From Marinobacterium_D sp050908845 (GTDB taxonomy: Bacteria; Pseudomonadota; Gammaproteobacteria; Pseudomonadales; Balneatricaceae), in contig NZ_CP194171.1 in the NCBI RefSeq assembly GCF_050908845.1, forward strand, positions 1,302,001-1,366,000: DNA of 64,000 nt, given 5' to 3'. This document shows, piece after piece, positions 17,712 to 25,861 of this stretch. How positions within the stretch are numbered: the stretch's first letter is position 1; every line of letters starts with the position of its first letter. The notes under the pieces were generated by a model that did not search any database, was not told the DNA's origin, and saw only the letters and a program-made list of their open reading frames with translations. The position numbers and the translations under genes were made by a program.

Positions 17712-19621
17712 TGGCACACGTATCTGACCTGATTTCCAGCGACATCGAACAGTACCTGAAACAGCACGAGAACAAGGGCCTGCTGCGCTTTATCACCTGT
17801 GGCAGCGTGGACGACGGCAAGAGTACGCTGATCGGTCGTCTGCTGTTCGACTCCAAGATGCTGTTTGAAGATCAGCTTTCCGCGATCGAGTCTGACTCCA
17901 AAAAATACGGTACTCAGGGCGAAGATATCGACTTCGCGCTGCTGGTGGATGGCCTGGCCGCCGAACGTGAGCAGGGCATCACTATCGATGTTGCCTATCG
18001 CTTCTTCTCCACCGATCGTCGCAAGTTTATCGTTGCCGATACTCCGGGGCACGAGCAGTACACCCGTAACATGGTGACCGGCGCCTCTACCGCCGACGCA
18101 GCGATTCTGATGGTTGATGCGCGTAAGGGCATCCTGACCCAGACTCGACGCCACAGCTATCTGATGTCGCTGATCGGTATCCGCCACATCGTAGTGGCGA
18201 TCAATAAAATGGACCTGATGAACTACTCCGAAGAGGTCTTCAACAGGATCCGTGACGAGTACAGTGAATTCGCCAAGCAGCTCGACCTGGATGAGATCAC
18301 CTTTATCCCGATGTCGGCGCTCAAGGGCGACAACATCACCGCTCTGAGTGACAGCACTCCGTGGTACCACGGCACCACCCTGATGGGCTACCTGGAAACC
18401 GTTGAGGTGGATGATGACCGCCTGCAGCGTAATCCCTTCCGTATGCCTGTGCAGTGGGTTAACCGTCCCAACCTGGATTTTCGCGGCTTCTCCGGAACCC
18501 TGGCCAGCGGCGTGATTCGCCCGGGTGATGAGATTCGTGTTCAGCCCTCCGGCAAAACCAGCCGCGTGGCCAGCATCTATACCTATGACGGTGAGCTGGA
18601 TGAGGCGGTTGCCGGCCAGTCCGTTACCCTTACACTGGCGGATGAGATCGATATCTCCCGTGGCGATGTGATCTCAACCACCGAGCAGCCGGCACAAACC
18701 GCCGAGCAGTTCGAAACCACTATCGTCTGGATGCACGATGAGCCGCTGCTGCCCGGTCGTCCCTACCTGCTGAAGGTCGGTACCCAGACCGTGACCGCCA
18801 CCGTCACCGATATCAAGTACCAGGTGAACGTGAACACCTTGGAACATACGGCGGCCAAGAACCTGGCGCTGAACGGTATCGGTATCTGCAATATCAGCCT
18901 GGACCGGGCGATCGCCTTTGACCCCTACAAGGAGAACCAGGACACCGGTGGTTTCATCCTGGTCGACCGTATGAGTAACAACACGGTTGCCGCCGGCATG
19001 ATCCATTTCTCTCTGCGTCGTAGCCAGAACATTCATATGCAGCATGTGGATGTGGACAAGGCCGCTCGTGCAGTTGCCAAAAACCAGAAGCCCAGTGTTC
19101 TCTGGCTGACTGGTCTTTCCGGCGCCGGCAAATCCACCATTGCCAACCTGGTGGAGAAAAAGCTTCATGCCATGGGTCACCACACCTACCTGTTGGATGG
19201 TGACAATGTCCGCCACGGCCTGAACAAGGACCTCGGCTTTACCGATGCCGACCGGGTGGAAAATATCCGTCGTGTGGCAGAGGTCGCCAAGCTGATGGCA
19301 GACGCCGGCCTTATCGTGATCACCGCCTTTATCTCTCCGTTCCGTTCCGAACGTGCCATGGCGCGCGGTATGGTTGAGGAGGGCGAATTCGTCGAGGTGT
19401 TCGTCAATACACCGCTGGAAGTGGCGGAAGACCGTGATCCGAAAGGTCTGTATAAAAAGGCGCGTCGCGGTGAACTTAAAAACTTCACCGGTATCGACTC
19501 CGCCTACGAGGCACCGGAAGCGGCCGAGGTCGTGCTGGATACCACCCGCTGCACGGCGGAAGAAGCGGCCGATCAGGTGATCCGTCAGCTGCAGGCACGG
19601 GGCATCGTTCCCACGCTCTAA
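17711..19621 (+). CDS. cysNC: Bifunctional sulfate adenylyltransferase subunit 1 / adenylylsulfate kinase
   Basis: A 636-residue fusion. Residues 25-440 are the CysN GTPase that drives ATP sulfurylase, with P-loop GSVDDGKS at 31-38, DTPGHEQY, and NKMDL for guanine recognition. Residues from about 460 are the APS kinase CysC, with its own P-loop GLSGAGKST (K474) and the FISPFRSER active-site stretch. Together with CysD it converts sulfate to PAPS. It is coupled to cysD by a one-base overlap. The fusion is common in proteobacteria; both nucleotide-binding sites look intact. Confidence 0.97.
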   Translation: MAHVSDLISSDIEQYLKQHENKGLLRFITCGSVDDGKSTLIGRLLFDSKMLFEDQLSAIESDSKKYGTQGEDIDFALLVDGLAAEREQGITIDVAYRFFSTDRRKFIVADTPGHEQYTRNMVTGASTADAAILMVDARKGILTQTRRHSYLMSLIGIRHIVVAINKMDLMNYSEEVFNRIRDEYSEFAKQLDLDEITFIPMSALKGDNITALSDSTPWYHGTTLMGYLETVEVDDDRLQRNPFRMPVQWVNRPNLDFRGFSGTLASGVIRPGDEIRVQPSGKTSRVASIYTYDGELDEAVAGQSVTLTLADEIDISRGDVISTTEQPAQTAEQFETTIVWMHDEPLLPGRPYLLKVGTQTVTATVTDIKYQVNVNTLEHTAAKNLALNGIGICNISLDRAIAFDPYKENQDTGGFILVDRMSNNTVAAGMIHFSLRRSQNIHMQHVDVDKAARAVAKNQKPSVLWLTGLSGAGKSTIANLVEKKLHAMGHHTYLLDGDNVRHGLNKDLGFTDADRVENIRRVAEVAKLMADAGLIVITAFISPFRSERAMARGMVEEGEFVEVFVNTPLEVAEDRDPKGLYKKARRGELKNFTGIDSAYEAPEAAEVVLDTTRCTAEEAADQVIRQLQARGIVPTL

Positions 19622-19696
19622 GCTTTAACCTACCAAGGACAGGTGCCCGGCCCGGGTTTCAGGCAGGGCATTTGCCATGAATAGCAGGAATAGAAA

Positions 19697-20476
19697 ATGA
19701 CCGATATTTCACTGCCGGCGCTGATGGACCAGGTAGAGCAGATCGCCCTGAAAGCGGGCGAGGCGATCATGGCGATCTACAGCCGCGAATTCACCATCGA
19801 AGAGAAAGAGGACAAGTCGCCTCTGACCGAGGCAGACAAAGCGGCCAACAGCATCATTGTTGCAGGTCTTGAGGCGCTGCCGGTATCTATCCCGGTGTTG
19901 ACCGAAGAGGCGGTAGAGGCGTTCCATGGCGCTGATGAAAATGGCCGCTACTGGTTGGTTGATCCGCTGGATGGCACCAAGGAGTTCATCAAGCGTAATG
20001 GCGAGTTCACCGTCAATATCGCTCTGATTGAGCAGGGCCGTCCGGTTCTGGGCGTAGTCTATGCGCCCGCTCTGGATGTCACCTACCTGGGTGCAGAAGG
20101 CGTAGGTGCCTTCAAAATTGAAGGTAAGAACGAACGTCAGCCTATCGAAGTGGCCGTGCATGCAGATGCTGCGTGGCGTGTTGTGGGCAGTCGCTCCCAC
20201 GCCAGCCAGGATACGCTGGATTGGCTGAAGCCGCTGGGCGAGTATGAACTGGTGCCCATGGGCAGCTCGCTGAAGATCTGTCTGGTGGCTGAAGGTGCTG
20301 CCGATCTTTATCCGCGTCTTGGGCCGACCTGCCTTTGGGATACCGGTGCCGCGCATGCCGTTGTTAACGCGGCGGGCGGTGCTATCGAAACACCGGAAGG
20401 CGAGGTACTGGGTTACGCCAACACCGCTGAAACCCTGAACCCCTGGTTCGTTGTTTACGGCGGCAGCCGGCCGTAA
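19697..20476 (+). CDS. cysQ: 3'(2'),5'-bisphosphate nucleotidase CysQ
   Basis: Removes the 3' phosphate from PAP (and PAPS), recycling the by-product of PAPS-dependent steps. The 259-residue protein has the inositol-monophosphatase fold markers: LTEADKAAN near residue 40, the metal-binding motif WLVDPLDGTKEF near 87 (D93, D96), and a late CLWDTGAAHAV motif. It lies 75 bp after cysNC on the same strand with no terminator between them, and a strong terminator follows it, so it is probably the last gene of the sulfate-activation operon. Confidence 0.96.
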   Translation: MTDISLPALMDQVEQIALKAGEAIMAIYSREFTIEEKEDKSPLTEADKAANSIIVAGLEALPVSIPVLTEEAVEAFHGADENGRYWLVDPLDGTKEFIKRNGEFTVNIALIEQGRPVLGVVYAPALDVTYLGAEGVGAFKIEGKNERQPIEVAVHADAAWRVVGSRSHASQDTLDWLKPLGEYELVPMGSSLKICLVAEGAADLYPRLGPTCLWDTGAAHAVVNAAGGAIETPEGEVLGYANTAETLNPWFVVYGGSRP

Positions 20477-20493
20477 CGGTTCGCGGCCGACCT

Positions 20494-20534
20494 AAAAAAG
20501 GGGCTGGACTCTATCGGGTTCAGCCCCTTTTTTG
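20494..20534 (+). terminator. Rho-independent terminator after cysQ
   Basis: The arms AAAAAAGGGGCTG and CAGCCCCTTTTTT form a stem of about 13 bp around a 14-base loop, 17 bp after the cysQ stop. The A-run/T-run flanks would let it work in both directions. Confidence 0.92.
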
Positions 20535-20741
20535 TCGGTTTTGTAGGCGCCATGCCCCGTCGCGATCAACCGCCTTGGTTTAAAATAACCACCGTGCCAG
20601 CTTCAATCGGCACGGGGTTGTTATGCCCTCTGGATATGTGATTCCTGCAGCGACCTCCCTCCAGCGTGAGCTTTACGGCCGATCAACACAGGGCTGAACT
20701 ATACTCAAACTGATCCAACGCACCGGAACGGGAGGTTGATC

Positions 20742-21002
20742 ATGTTCAGAATAAAAACCGCCTGCGTCACGGCTCTACTGGCGGTAGCGCTTTCGGCTCC
20801 AGCTATGGCAAGCCATTGTCCGATGGACGCGAAGGCGATTGAAGCCGGTCTTGCGAACATGGAAGTCAGCGACGATACGCGCAGCCAGGTCATGGCACTC
20901 AAAGATGAGGGCATGGCCGCTCACAATGCGGGCAACCACAGTGAGGCAGAGCGCAAGCTGGCTGAGGCTATGCGGATGCTACTGAATGCCACGGCAATGT
21001 AA
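20742..21002 (+). CDS. Small exported protein of unknown function
   Basis: An 86-residue protein with a clear signal peptide: a basic start, a hydrophobic core and a probable cleavage after APAMA near residue 24. The mature part begins SHCPMDAKAIEAGL and is predicted helical and charged, with one cysteine and a helical-repeat feel (QVMALKDEGMAAHNAGNHSEAERKLAEAMRML). The start chosen is ATG 20742, six bases after GGAGG at 20731-20735; a TTG two codons earlier is less likely. It stands alone between two terminators. No family recognised; a periplasmic role is all that can be said. Confidence 0.72.
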   Translation: MFRIKTACVTALLAVALSAPAMASHCPMDAKAIEAGLANMEVSDDTRSQVMALKDEGMAAHNAGNHSEAERKLAEAMRMLLNATAM

Positions 21003-21042
21003 GACCAGTGTGGTGTAGCGTTATTGGGTTAATCGAAAACAA

Positions 21043-21075
21043 AGCCGCTTCCTTTAGGGGAGCGGTTTTTTCTTT
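21043..21075 (+). terminator. Rho-independent terminator after the small exported protein gene
   Basis: The arms CCGCTTCC and GGGGAGCGG flank a TTTA loop and are followed by TTTTTTCTTTT, about 45 bp after the stop codon. It separates this gene from the convergent helicase gene. Confidence 0.85.
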
Positions 21076-21144
21076 TACGAGAGATTTTAAGGCCCCGCGA
21101 GGACTAGAGCCGACAGTCTGCTTTCGAGCGTTGTGCTGATTAGT

Positions 21145-24100
21145 TTAGGCAGTGGGTGTTTTCAATTGCCAAACCACGCTCATCGGTTTACTACCCTCAT
21201 GGCTTTGATAGCTTACTTCGCCGTAATAACGGAAGGGCGCTGCCTTACCGCTATTCAGTTTGTGTTCGCGCACGAAAAGGTAGACCCGACTGCCCAGCTT
21301 TTCATGCTCAATAATCTCGCGGCCACGTTTGTTGTCCGGGCTGGTGCTGTTCTGTGACTGCCAGTGGAAGTGGGCGTTATCGATGAAATAGTCGTGGTAC
21401 TGATGATCACTGGCTTTGCCCTGTTTGTTCAGTGTCACGAGCAGGATCTGTGCCTGTTGATCTTTCAATACCACGTGGCCTGACTGCCAGTTGCCCGGGT
21501 TGAATTGGGCATCGAACAGTGGCGGGATCTCTTCGCGCATGAACGTCTGGCCGACCAGCAGCTCCAGCGGATCCACGCTTCCCTTGAGGCGGGCGAAGGT
21601 GACCATGCTTTCATCGGCGATCAGGTCTTCGTAGTCCGGGTTGTTGGCTCTGAGCGTATAGCTGCCATCGGCGTTTTTGAGCACCTTGCGCAGCAGGTAC
21701 TGGTTGTCGCCGGCGCCGTCCTGACGTTCGATCGCCATAGTTTGGTTGCTTATGCTGCCGGCGCTTTCGGGCGTCACCTGTTCCAATAGCAGGTAGTCGC
21801 CATCGTAGATCGGGGTTTTACCGCCGTTCATGGAGTTGCCCGAAGCGCGGGCGATGAAGTGACGTTCTACCGAGAGGTTGCCAAAGCCTGTCGGTGCCGG
21901 CAGATACTCTTCCACATCGGCGTGGCCGGTTTTGAAATGACCGCAGGCGATCTTGATATTGGGAAAGAAGGGCAGCTGTTCCCCGGCTTCAGGAGAGGCC
22001 GGCTCAGGTACGGTCGGCGTTAAGGTGTTTACCTGTGGCAGTTTGCTTTGCGCATACTGAGCCAGGCGCCAGTTCAGGACCTCACGCGTCATTGCGCTGA
22101 ATATGGGTAGTTCAGCGGCGTCCAGGCTCTGCTGGTAGCGAAACTGCATACCATCCTGAACGAACCACTCAATCTTGGAGCTCTGTTCAGGGGTGCACCA
22201 GTGGGTGATCGGGTTTTCGCGCCAATGGCTTAGCCATCCCCGGTCGCTGACTTCATCCAGCGGCAGTTTGCTTTTCGGTAGATCCGCCAACCAGTCCGGA
22301 TGATCGAGAAACCAGCGTTTAGCCCAGGCGGCCAGTTCCTGCAGCGTTGCAGGCTGAATCAGCGCCTGCTTATCCAGCAGGGTGTGCAGCAGCACGAGCT
22401 TATAGGATTTGGAGGTTTTGGTGACCGTCAGGTCACGGAACCACTGCACGTGCTGTTCAAGTACCTGCAGCTCATCAGCGGTGGCATCGCCCTGTTCATC
22501 GATAAATTCCCACCAGCTGCCGTAGCTCTGTCGCAGCCGGCTCAGGTTAGCGCCACTTTGCCAGAACTCGGTCAGGCTGGGGCGCCGCTTCAGGTTCTGC
22601 TTCAGTTTGGTGTATTGGGCGTCGAGTCTGTCGCCTGTGAGACTATCCAGAAACTCGATAAAGCCCAGGTCGTAATTGACGTAGCAGCCATCCGGCAGCA
22701 GATCGTTGGGGCTTTTTACCGCCTCGGTCAGTTGCTTGCGCGTCGGCTTGTGATCAAAGGCGGGGCCGAACAGCATTTCAGGTCGGTTCAGGAAGCTATG
22801 GTGATTACCGACAAAGTCCAGCACCACCAGCCTTTCCTTATCTTCGCTCAGGCGCAGACCACGGCCGAGCTGCTGCAGGAAAAGTATTTTCGATTCCGTG
22901 GGGCGCAGCATCATGACCGTATCGATCTGTGGCAGGTCGACACCCTCGTTAAACAGGTCCACCGAAAACAGCACGTTCAGTTCACCGCTGGCCAGCTGCT
23001 CCAGCGCTTCGGAGCGGGTCAGATCGGATTCGGTATGCACGCTGGCCGCAGGGATACCCTGTTTGCGGAAAGAGTCAGCCATGTAATCCGCATGGCTGCG
23101 CGAGGCGCAGAAGGCGAGGGTGCGCGATTGGGACTTATCCTGCCACTCTTTCAGCGCATGGCGGGCGCGGGCGCGGGTGGCAAGCTGTGTGGATAACCTG
23201 TCCGGGTCGAAGCGACCGTTACGCCAGGGGATATGTTCGTAATCCACTTCGCTATCGAAGATACCGAAGTAGCTGAACGGGCAGAGCTGCTGATCGTTAA
23301 TGCCGTCAAACAGATCCCGCCGATATACCAGGTTGTGGTCGCACAGTCGCAGAATGTCAGAGCCGTCGGTCCGATCCGGCGTCGCCGTGAGTCCCAACAG
23401 GAACCCGGGCTGAAAGTATTCCAGCAGGCGCTGGTAGCTACCTGCGGCGGCGTGGTGAAATTCATCCACCACGATGTAATCGAAATAATCGCGGTTGAAG
23501 CGCTCCAGATGGGCTACACGGCCCAGGGTCTGTACCGATGCAAACAGCAGGTCGGATTCGCGGTCCTTTTGTTTTCCGCTGTAACGACCTACCCGTTTGT
23601 GCGGCAAAATCGCCAGAAAACTCTCTTCGGCCTGCAGCAGGATCTCTTCGCGGTGTGCCACGAAAAGTACCCGCCCGGCTTCGAACTGTGCGGCATCGAA
23701 CGCTGCGAGGTAGGTTTTACCCATACCGGTGGCCAGCACGACGAGTCCTTTTTGCCAGCCCCGCTGGCGCGCGGAAACCAGGGCCTCAAGTGCGTCTGTT
23801 TGGTGGGGCCGAGGAGTAGGGATCTCGGGCTCAGGTTCCTGTTCATCCACCCTGGCGGTATGGATCGAAACTACTTTCCGAGCCTGCTCGTAGCGCTGCC
23901 GGTATTGTTCGATCCAGTCGTCATTGAGTGGCTGTACCTGGGGCTGCAGCAACAGGTTCTGAAACTGCTGGCGGATTTCGTCCAGCCGCTGTGCAGCCGA
24001 GGAATCCTGCTCGTTGGGGTAGTCCAGGTGGTAGTTCCATTCCAGCCCATCGGTTAGCGCCTTGGCGCTGATATTACTGGAGCCAACAAAGGCATCGGCG

Positions 24101-24456
24101 CTTACAAGCTCTCCCTGTGCTGAGCGCACAAAGATATAGGCCTTGAGGTGAAAACTGTCGGCAGAGCCTGTCTCGAAAACCCGGATATCGGCACCGCGTT
24201 CGGCCAGTAGCATCAGCTTCTTCAGTGCCTTGGGATCGGTAATGCACAGATAGTCGCTGGTCAGCAGCGTCAGGCGGACATTGCGGGTGTCGGACTGCAG
24301 CGCGGCTTCAAGGTCACCAAAGATCAGATTGAGCCCGGTAGAGCGAATAAAGGAGACGGCGATCTCGATGTCGGTGGCCTGGGTCAGTGCTCGGCGCAGT
24401 GCAGGCAGCAGCTGGCGGTTATCGCTGCCGGTCAGCAGGTACTGGCTGGCGCTCAC
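21145..24456 (-). CDS. PLD nuclease-SF2 helicase-S24 peptidase-DUF3427 fusion protein
   Basis: A 1103-residue multidomain protein. Residues 1-160 are a phospholipase-D-like domain with one HxK motif (H103, K105) and GSSNIS (S126, N128); such domains usually dimerise to make a nuclease site. Residues 215-560 are an SF2 helicase with Walker A ATGMGKT (K247), motif II DEFH (331-334), GLTATPDRTDG and the late LGRGLRLSEDK. Residues 835-960 resemble UmuD/LexA (S24): a Cys838-Gly839 pair 37 residues before Ser875 in SGNSM, then DGDYLLLE and Lys924 in LLRKVL. The final 130 residues match DUF3427, with FHWQSQNSTSP and YLFVREHKL. Its start overlaps the methyltransferase stop by 4 bp. The domain set suggests DNA processing, perhaps phage defence; function is inferred. 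Confidence 0.88.
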   Translation of the reverse strand: MSASQYLLTGSDNRQLLPALRRALTQATDIEIAVSFIRSTGLNLIFGDLEAALQSDTRNVRLTLLTSDYLCITDPKALKKLMLLAERGADIRVFETGSADSFHLKAYIFVRSAQGELVSADAFVGSSNISAKALTDGLEWNYHLDYPNEQDSSAAQRLDEIRQQFQNLLLQPQVQPLNDDWIEQYRQRYEQARKVVSIHTARVDEQEPEPEIPTPRPHQTDALEALVSARQRGWQKGLVVLATGMGKTYLAAFDAAQFEAGRVLFVAHREEILLQAEESFLAILPHKRVGRYSGKQKDRESDLLFASVQTLGRVAHLERFNRDYFDYIVVDEFHHAAAGSYQRLLEYFQPGFLLGLTATPDRTDGSDILRLCDHNLVYRRDLFDGINDQQLCPFSYFGIFDSEVDYEHIPWRNGRFDPDRLSTQLATRARARHALKEWQDKSQSRTLAFCASRSHADYMADSFRKQGIPAASVHTESDLTRSEALEQLASGELNVLFSVDLFNEGVDLPQIDTVMMLRPTESKILFLQQLGRGLRLSEDKERLVVLDFVGNHHSFLNRPEMLFGPAFDHKPTRKQLTEAVKSPNDLLPDGCYVNYDLGFIEFLDSLTGDRLDAQYTKLKQNLKRRPSLTEFWQSGANLSRLRQSYGSWWEFIDEQGDATADELQVLEQHVQWFRDLTVTKTSKSYKLVLLHTLLDKQALIQPATLQELAAWAKRWFLDHPDWLADLPKSKLPLDEVSDRGWLSHWRENPITHWCTPEQSSKIEWFVQDGMQFRYQQSLDAAELPIFSAMTREVLNWRLAQYAQSKLPQVNTLTPTVPEPASPEAGEQLPFFPNIKIACGHFKTGHADVEEYLPAPTGFGNLSVERHFIARASGNSMNGGKTPIYDGDYLLLEQVTPESAGSISNQTMAIERQDGAGDNQYLLRKVLKNADGSYTLRANNPDYEDLIADESMVTFARLKGSVDPLELLVGQTFMREEIPPLFDAQFNPGNWQSGHVVLKDQQAQILLVTLNKQGKASDHQYHDYFIDNAHFHWQSQNSTSPDNKRGREIIEHEKLGSRVYLFVREHKLNSGKAAPFRYYGEVSYQSHEGSKPMSVVWQLKTPTA

Positions 24457-25073
24457 GCTTGTGGCTCCGTTTGATGCTGAAGCAGGGCTGTCTGCCAGCT
24501 CACATCGGCGCGCTTTAGTCGGTCATGGGATGCCTGGGTGTTGATAAGCTGCATCTGTAAGCCGGTGTCTCTGGCCAGGGCATTCAGCTCGGCAGTACTG
24601 ACGGGAAACATGGGGCGTGCCGGGTCGGAAGGGCCGAAACGGAGCGTGATGATCAGTAAGCCGGTGTTGGCCAGCAGTCGTGACAAGCGCTGAAGGGCAA
24701 GTGGGCGCTCACTGGCGGGCAGGTGCATCCAGACGGCGGAGAGAATAATCAGATCGTAGCCGCCAGAGGGGCCTGCAAGGCTGGAGAGCGACGGCAGTCT
24801 GGCATCAACCCAGCGTACCCGCTTGCCAGTGGCCTGTTCCCCGAGTTCACGCAATCGCTGAGCCGGTTCGGCGGCGGTCACGGCCCATCCAAGGGTCGAC
24901 AGCCAGAGAGCATCGCGGCCGCTGCCCGCACCCACATCCAGTGCCTGGCCCTGTGTGCGACCGGCTAGCAGGTGTGCCCAGTCGCCATGAACCTCCTCGG
25001 CGGGCACCGAGTTGTATTGTGCCTGATAGTGCTTGGCATGCTGATGATAGTGCGCAATGGTTCGCTCCGGCAT
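24453..25073 (-). CDS. Class I SAM-dependent methyltransferase
   Basis: A 206-residue protein with motif I LDVGAGSGRDALWL at about residue 44 and an acidic motif II in TAAEPAQ near 67. A YDLIILSAVWMHL stretch matches motif IV of small-molecule and TehB/UbiE-like enzymes rather than DNA methylases; no DPPY/NPPF motif is seen. The start ATG 25073 follows AAAGGA. Its stop overlaps the start of the helicase fusion gene (ATGA), so the two form one operon. The substrate is unknown. A link with the nuclease-helicase protein is inferred only from tight coupling. Confidence 0.85.
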   Translation of the reverse strand: MPERTIAHYHQHAKHYQAQYNSVPAEEVHGDWAHLLAGRTQGQALDVGAGSGRDALWLSTLGWAVTAAEPAQRLRELGEQATGKRVRWVDARLPSLSSLAGPSGGYDLIILSAVWMHLPASERPLALQRLSRLLANTGLLIITLRFGPSDPARPMFPVSTAELNALARDTGLQMQLINTQASHDRLKRADVSWQTALLQHQTEPQA

Positions 25074-25260
25074 AACCGTCCTTTGCTGGTGCTACTTCCC
25101 TTAAAATACCTTCCGAGTATACCTAATGCGCTCAGCGATCCCAGGAGGGAGTGTCGGTGATTAGCTTGCTATGTCTCTCTTTGGTCCGCCGGAGGGAGCG
25201 CCTGCTTACACAGGCGGCGATCGAATGGCTGAGCTTAACTAAAAAAAGCCTGGTTTTGAT

Positions 25261-25289
25261 TTGACAGTCCCATAAACCATAGGTATAGT
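25261..25289 (+). promoter_or_regulatory. Sigma-70 promoter of the initiator tRNA gene
   Basis: A consensus -35 TTGACA at 25261-25266 and a -10 TATAGT at 25284-25289 are separated by 17 bp. The -10 ends 13 bp before the first tRNA base. Confidence 0.9.
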
Positions 25290-25302
25290 TTGCTCACGTT
25301 GA

Positions 25303-25379
<77 letters not shown>

Positions 25380-25388
25380 AATTTAAAG

Positions 25389-25423
25389 AAGGCAGATCAG
25401 CTACTTAGCGATCTGCCTTTTTT
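25389..25423 (+). terminator. Terminator after tRNA-fMet; copy 1 of a 30-bp hairpin repeat
   Basis: GGCAGATC (25391-25398) pairs with GATCTGCC (25410-25417), followed by a T run. The inner GCTA/TAGC extends the stem. The block 25391-25420 recurs with one mismatch at 27473-27502. Confidence 0.9.
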
Positions 25424-25861
25424 GTTTCTGGCCTCCGGAAAAGGCCATGTGCCCAAAATGGGTCCATTTTGTGCCCATGCTGAAAATTTCTATACCTACC
25501 CTCTCTCGAAACCGACCTTAAGTCTCCAATTGACAAGTGACCTTAAGGGCTGAATGAGCCCCCAGGCTCTGCTGACCTTATGGCAGTCTCTGGCCAAAGG
25601 CGGCTCATAGGATCACTCAGGATTCTGGCTCTGCTGGTTCGTCCAAGTGGCTCAGCAACTACTCAATGGGTTATCCCTTGCTGTGTAATGCAGTGGATCA
25701 TTTTCCCCACCAATTGCAGCCCTATACGGTGCGATATGTCACCAGGTGAAACTGTTTGTCTGTCTCTTGCCATAATTGATTACTCTTTCGTCAGATTTTT
25801 TTGAGCTGCAGGGGCTTAGGTTATGGCTCCTGGGCGCCGAGAACAGATGGAAGATATCCAC
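25424..25861. other. Non-coding stretch between tRNA terminator and sulfatase gene
   Basis: No gene is visible in these 438 bases. The first 60 bases contain GTGCCCA twice and the inverted pair AAAATGG/CCATTTT around 25460, a pattern often met near tRNA-linked integration sites, but no integrase remains. The rest is unremarkable. A ribosome site GGAAG at 25849-25853 belongs to the sulfatase gene. Confidence 0.5.

Noticed and set aside
25202..25213. Possible LexA box (CTG...CAG) upstream of the methyltransferase-helicase operon
   Set aside because: The half-sites are only 6 bases apart; LexA of gammaproteobacteria needs 10. No other LexA-like site was seen between 25074 and 25300.
25424..25861. 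Integrase gene or remnant beside tRNA-fMet
   Set aside because: No frame in either strand shows tyrosine-recombinase motifs; only short repeats suggest past integration.
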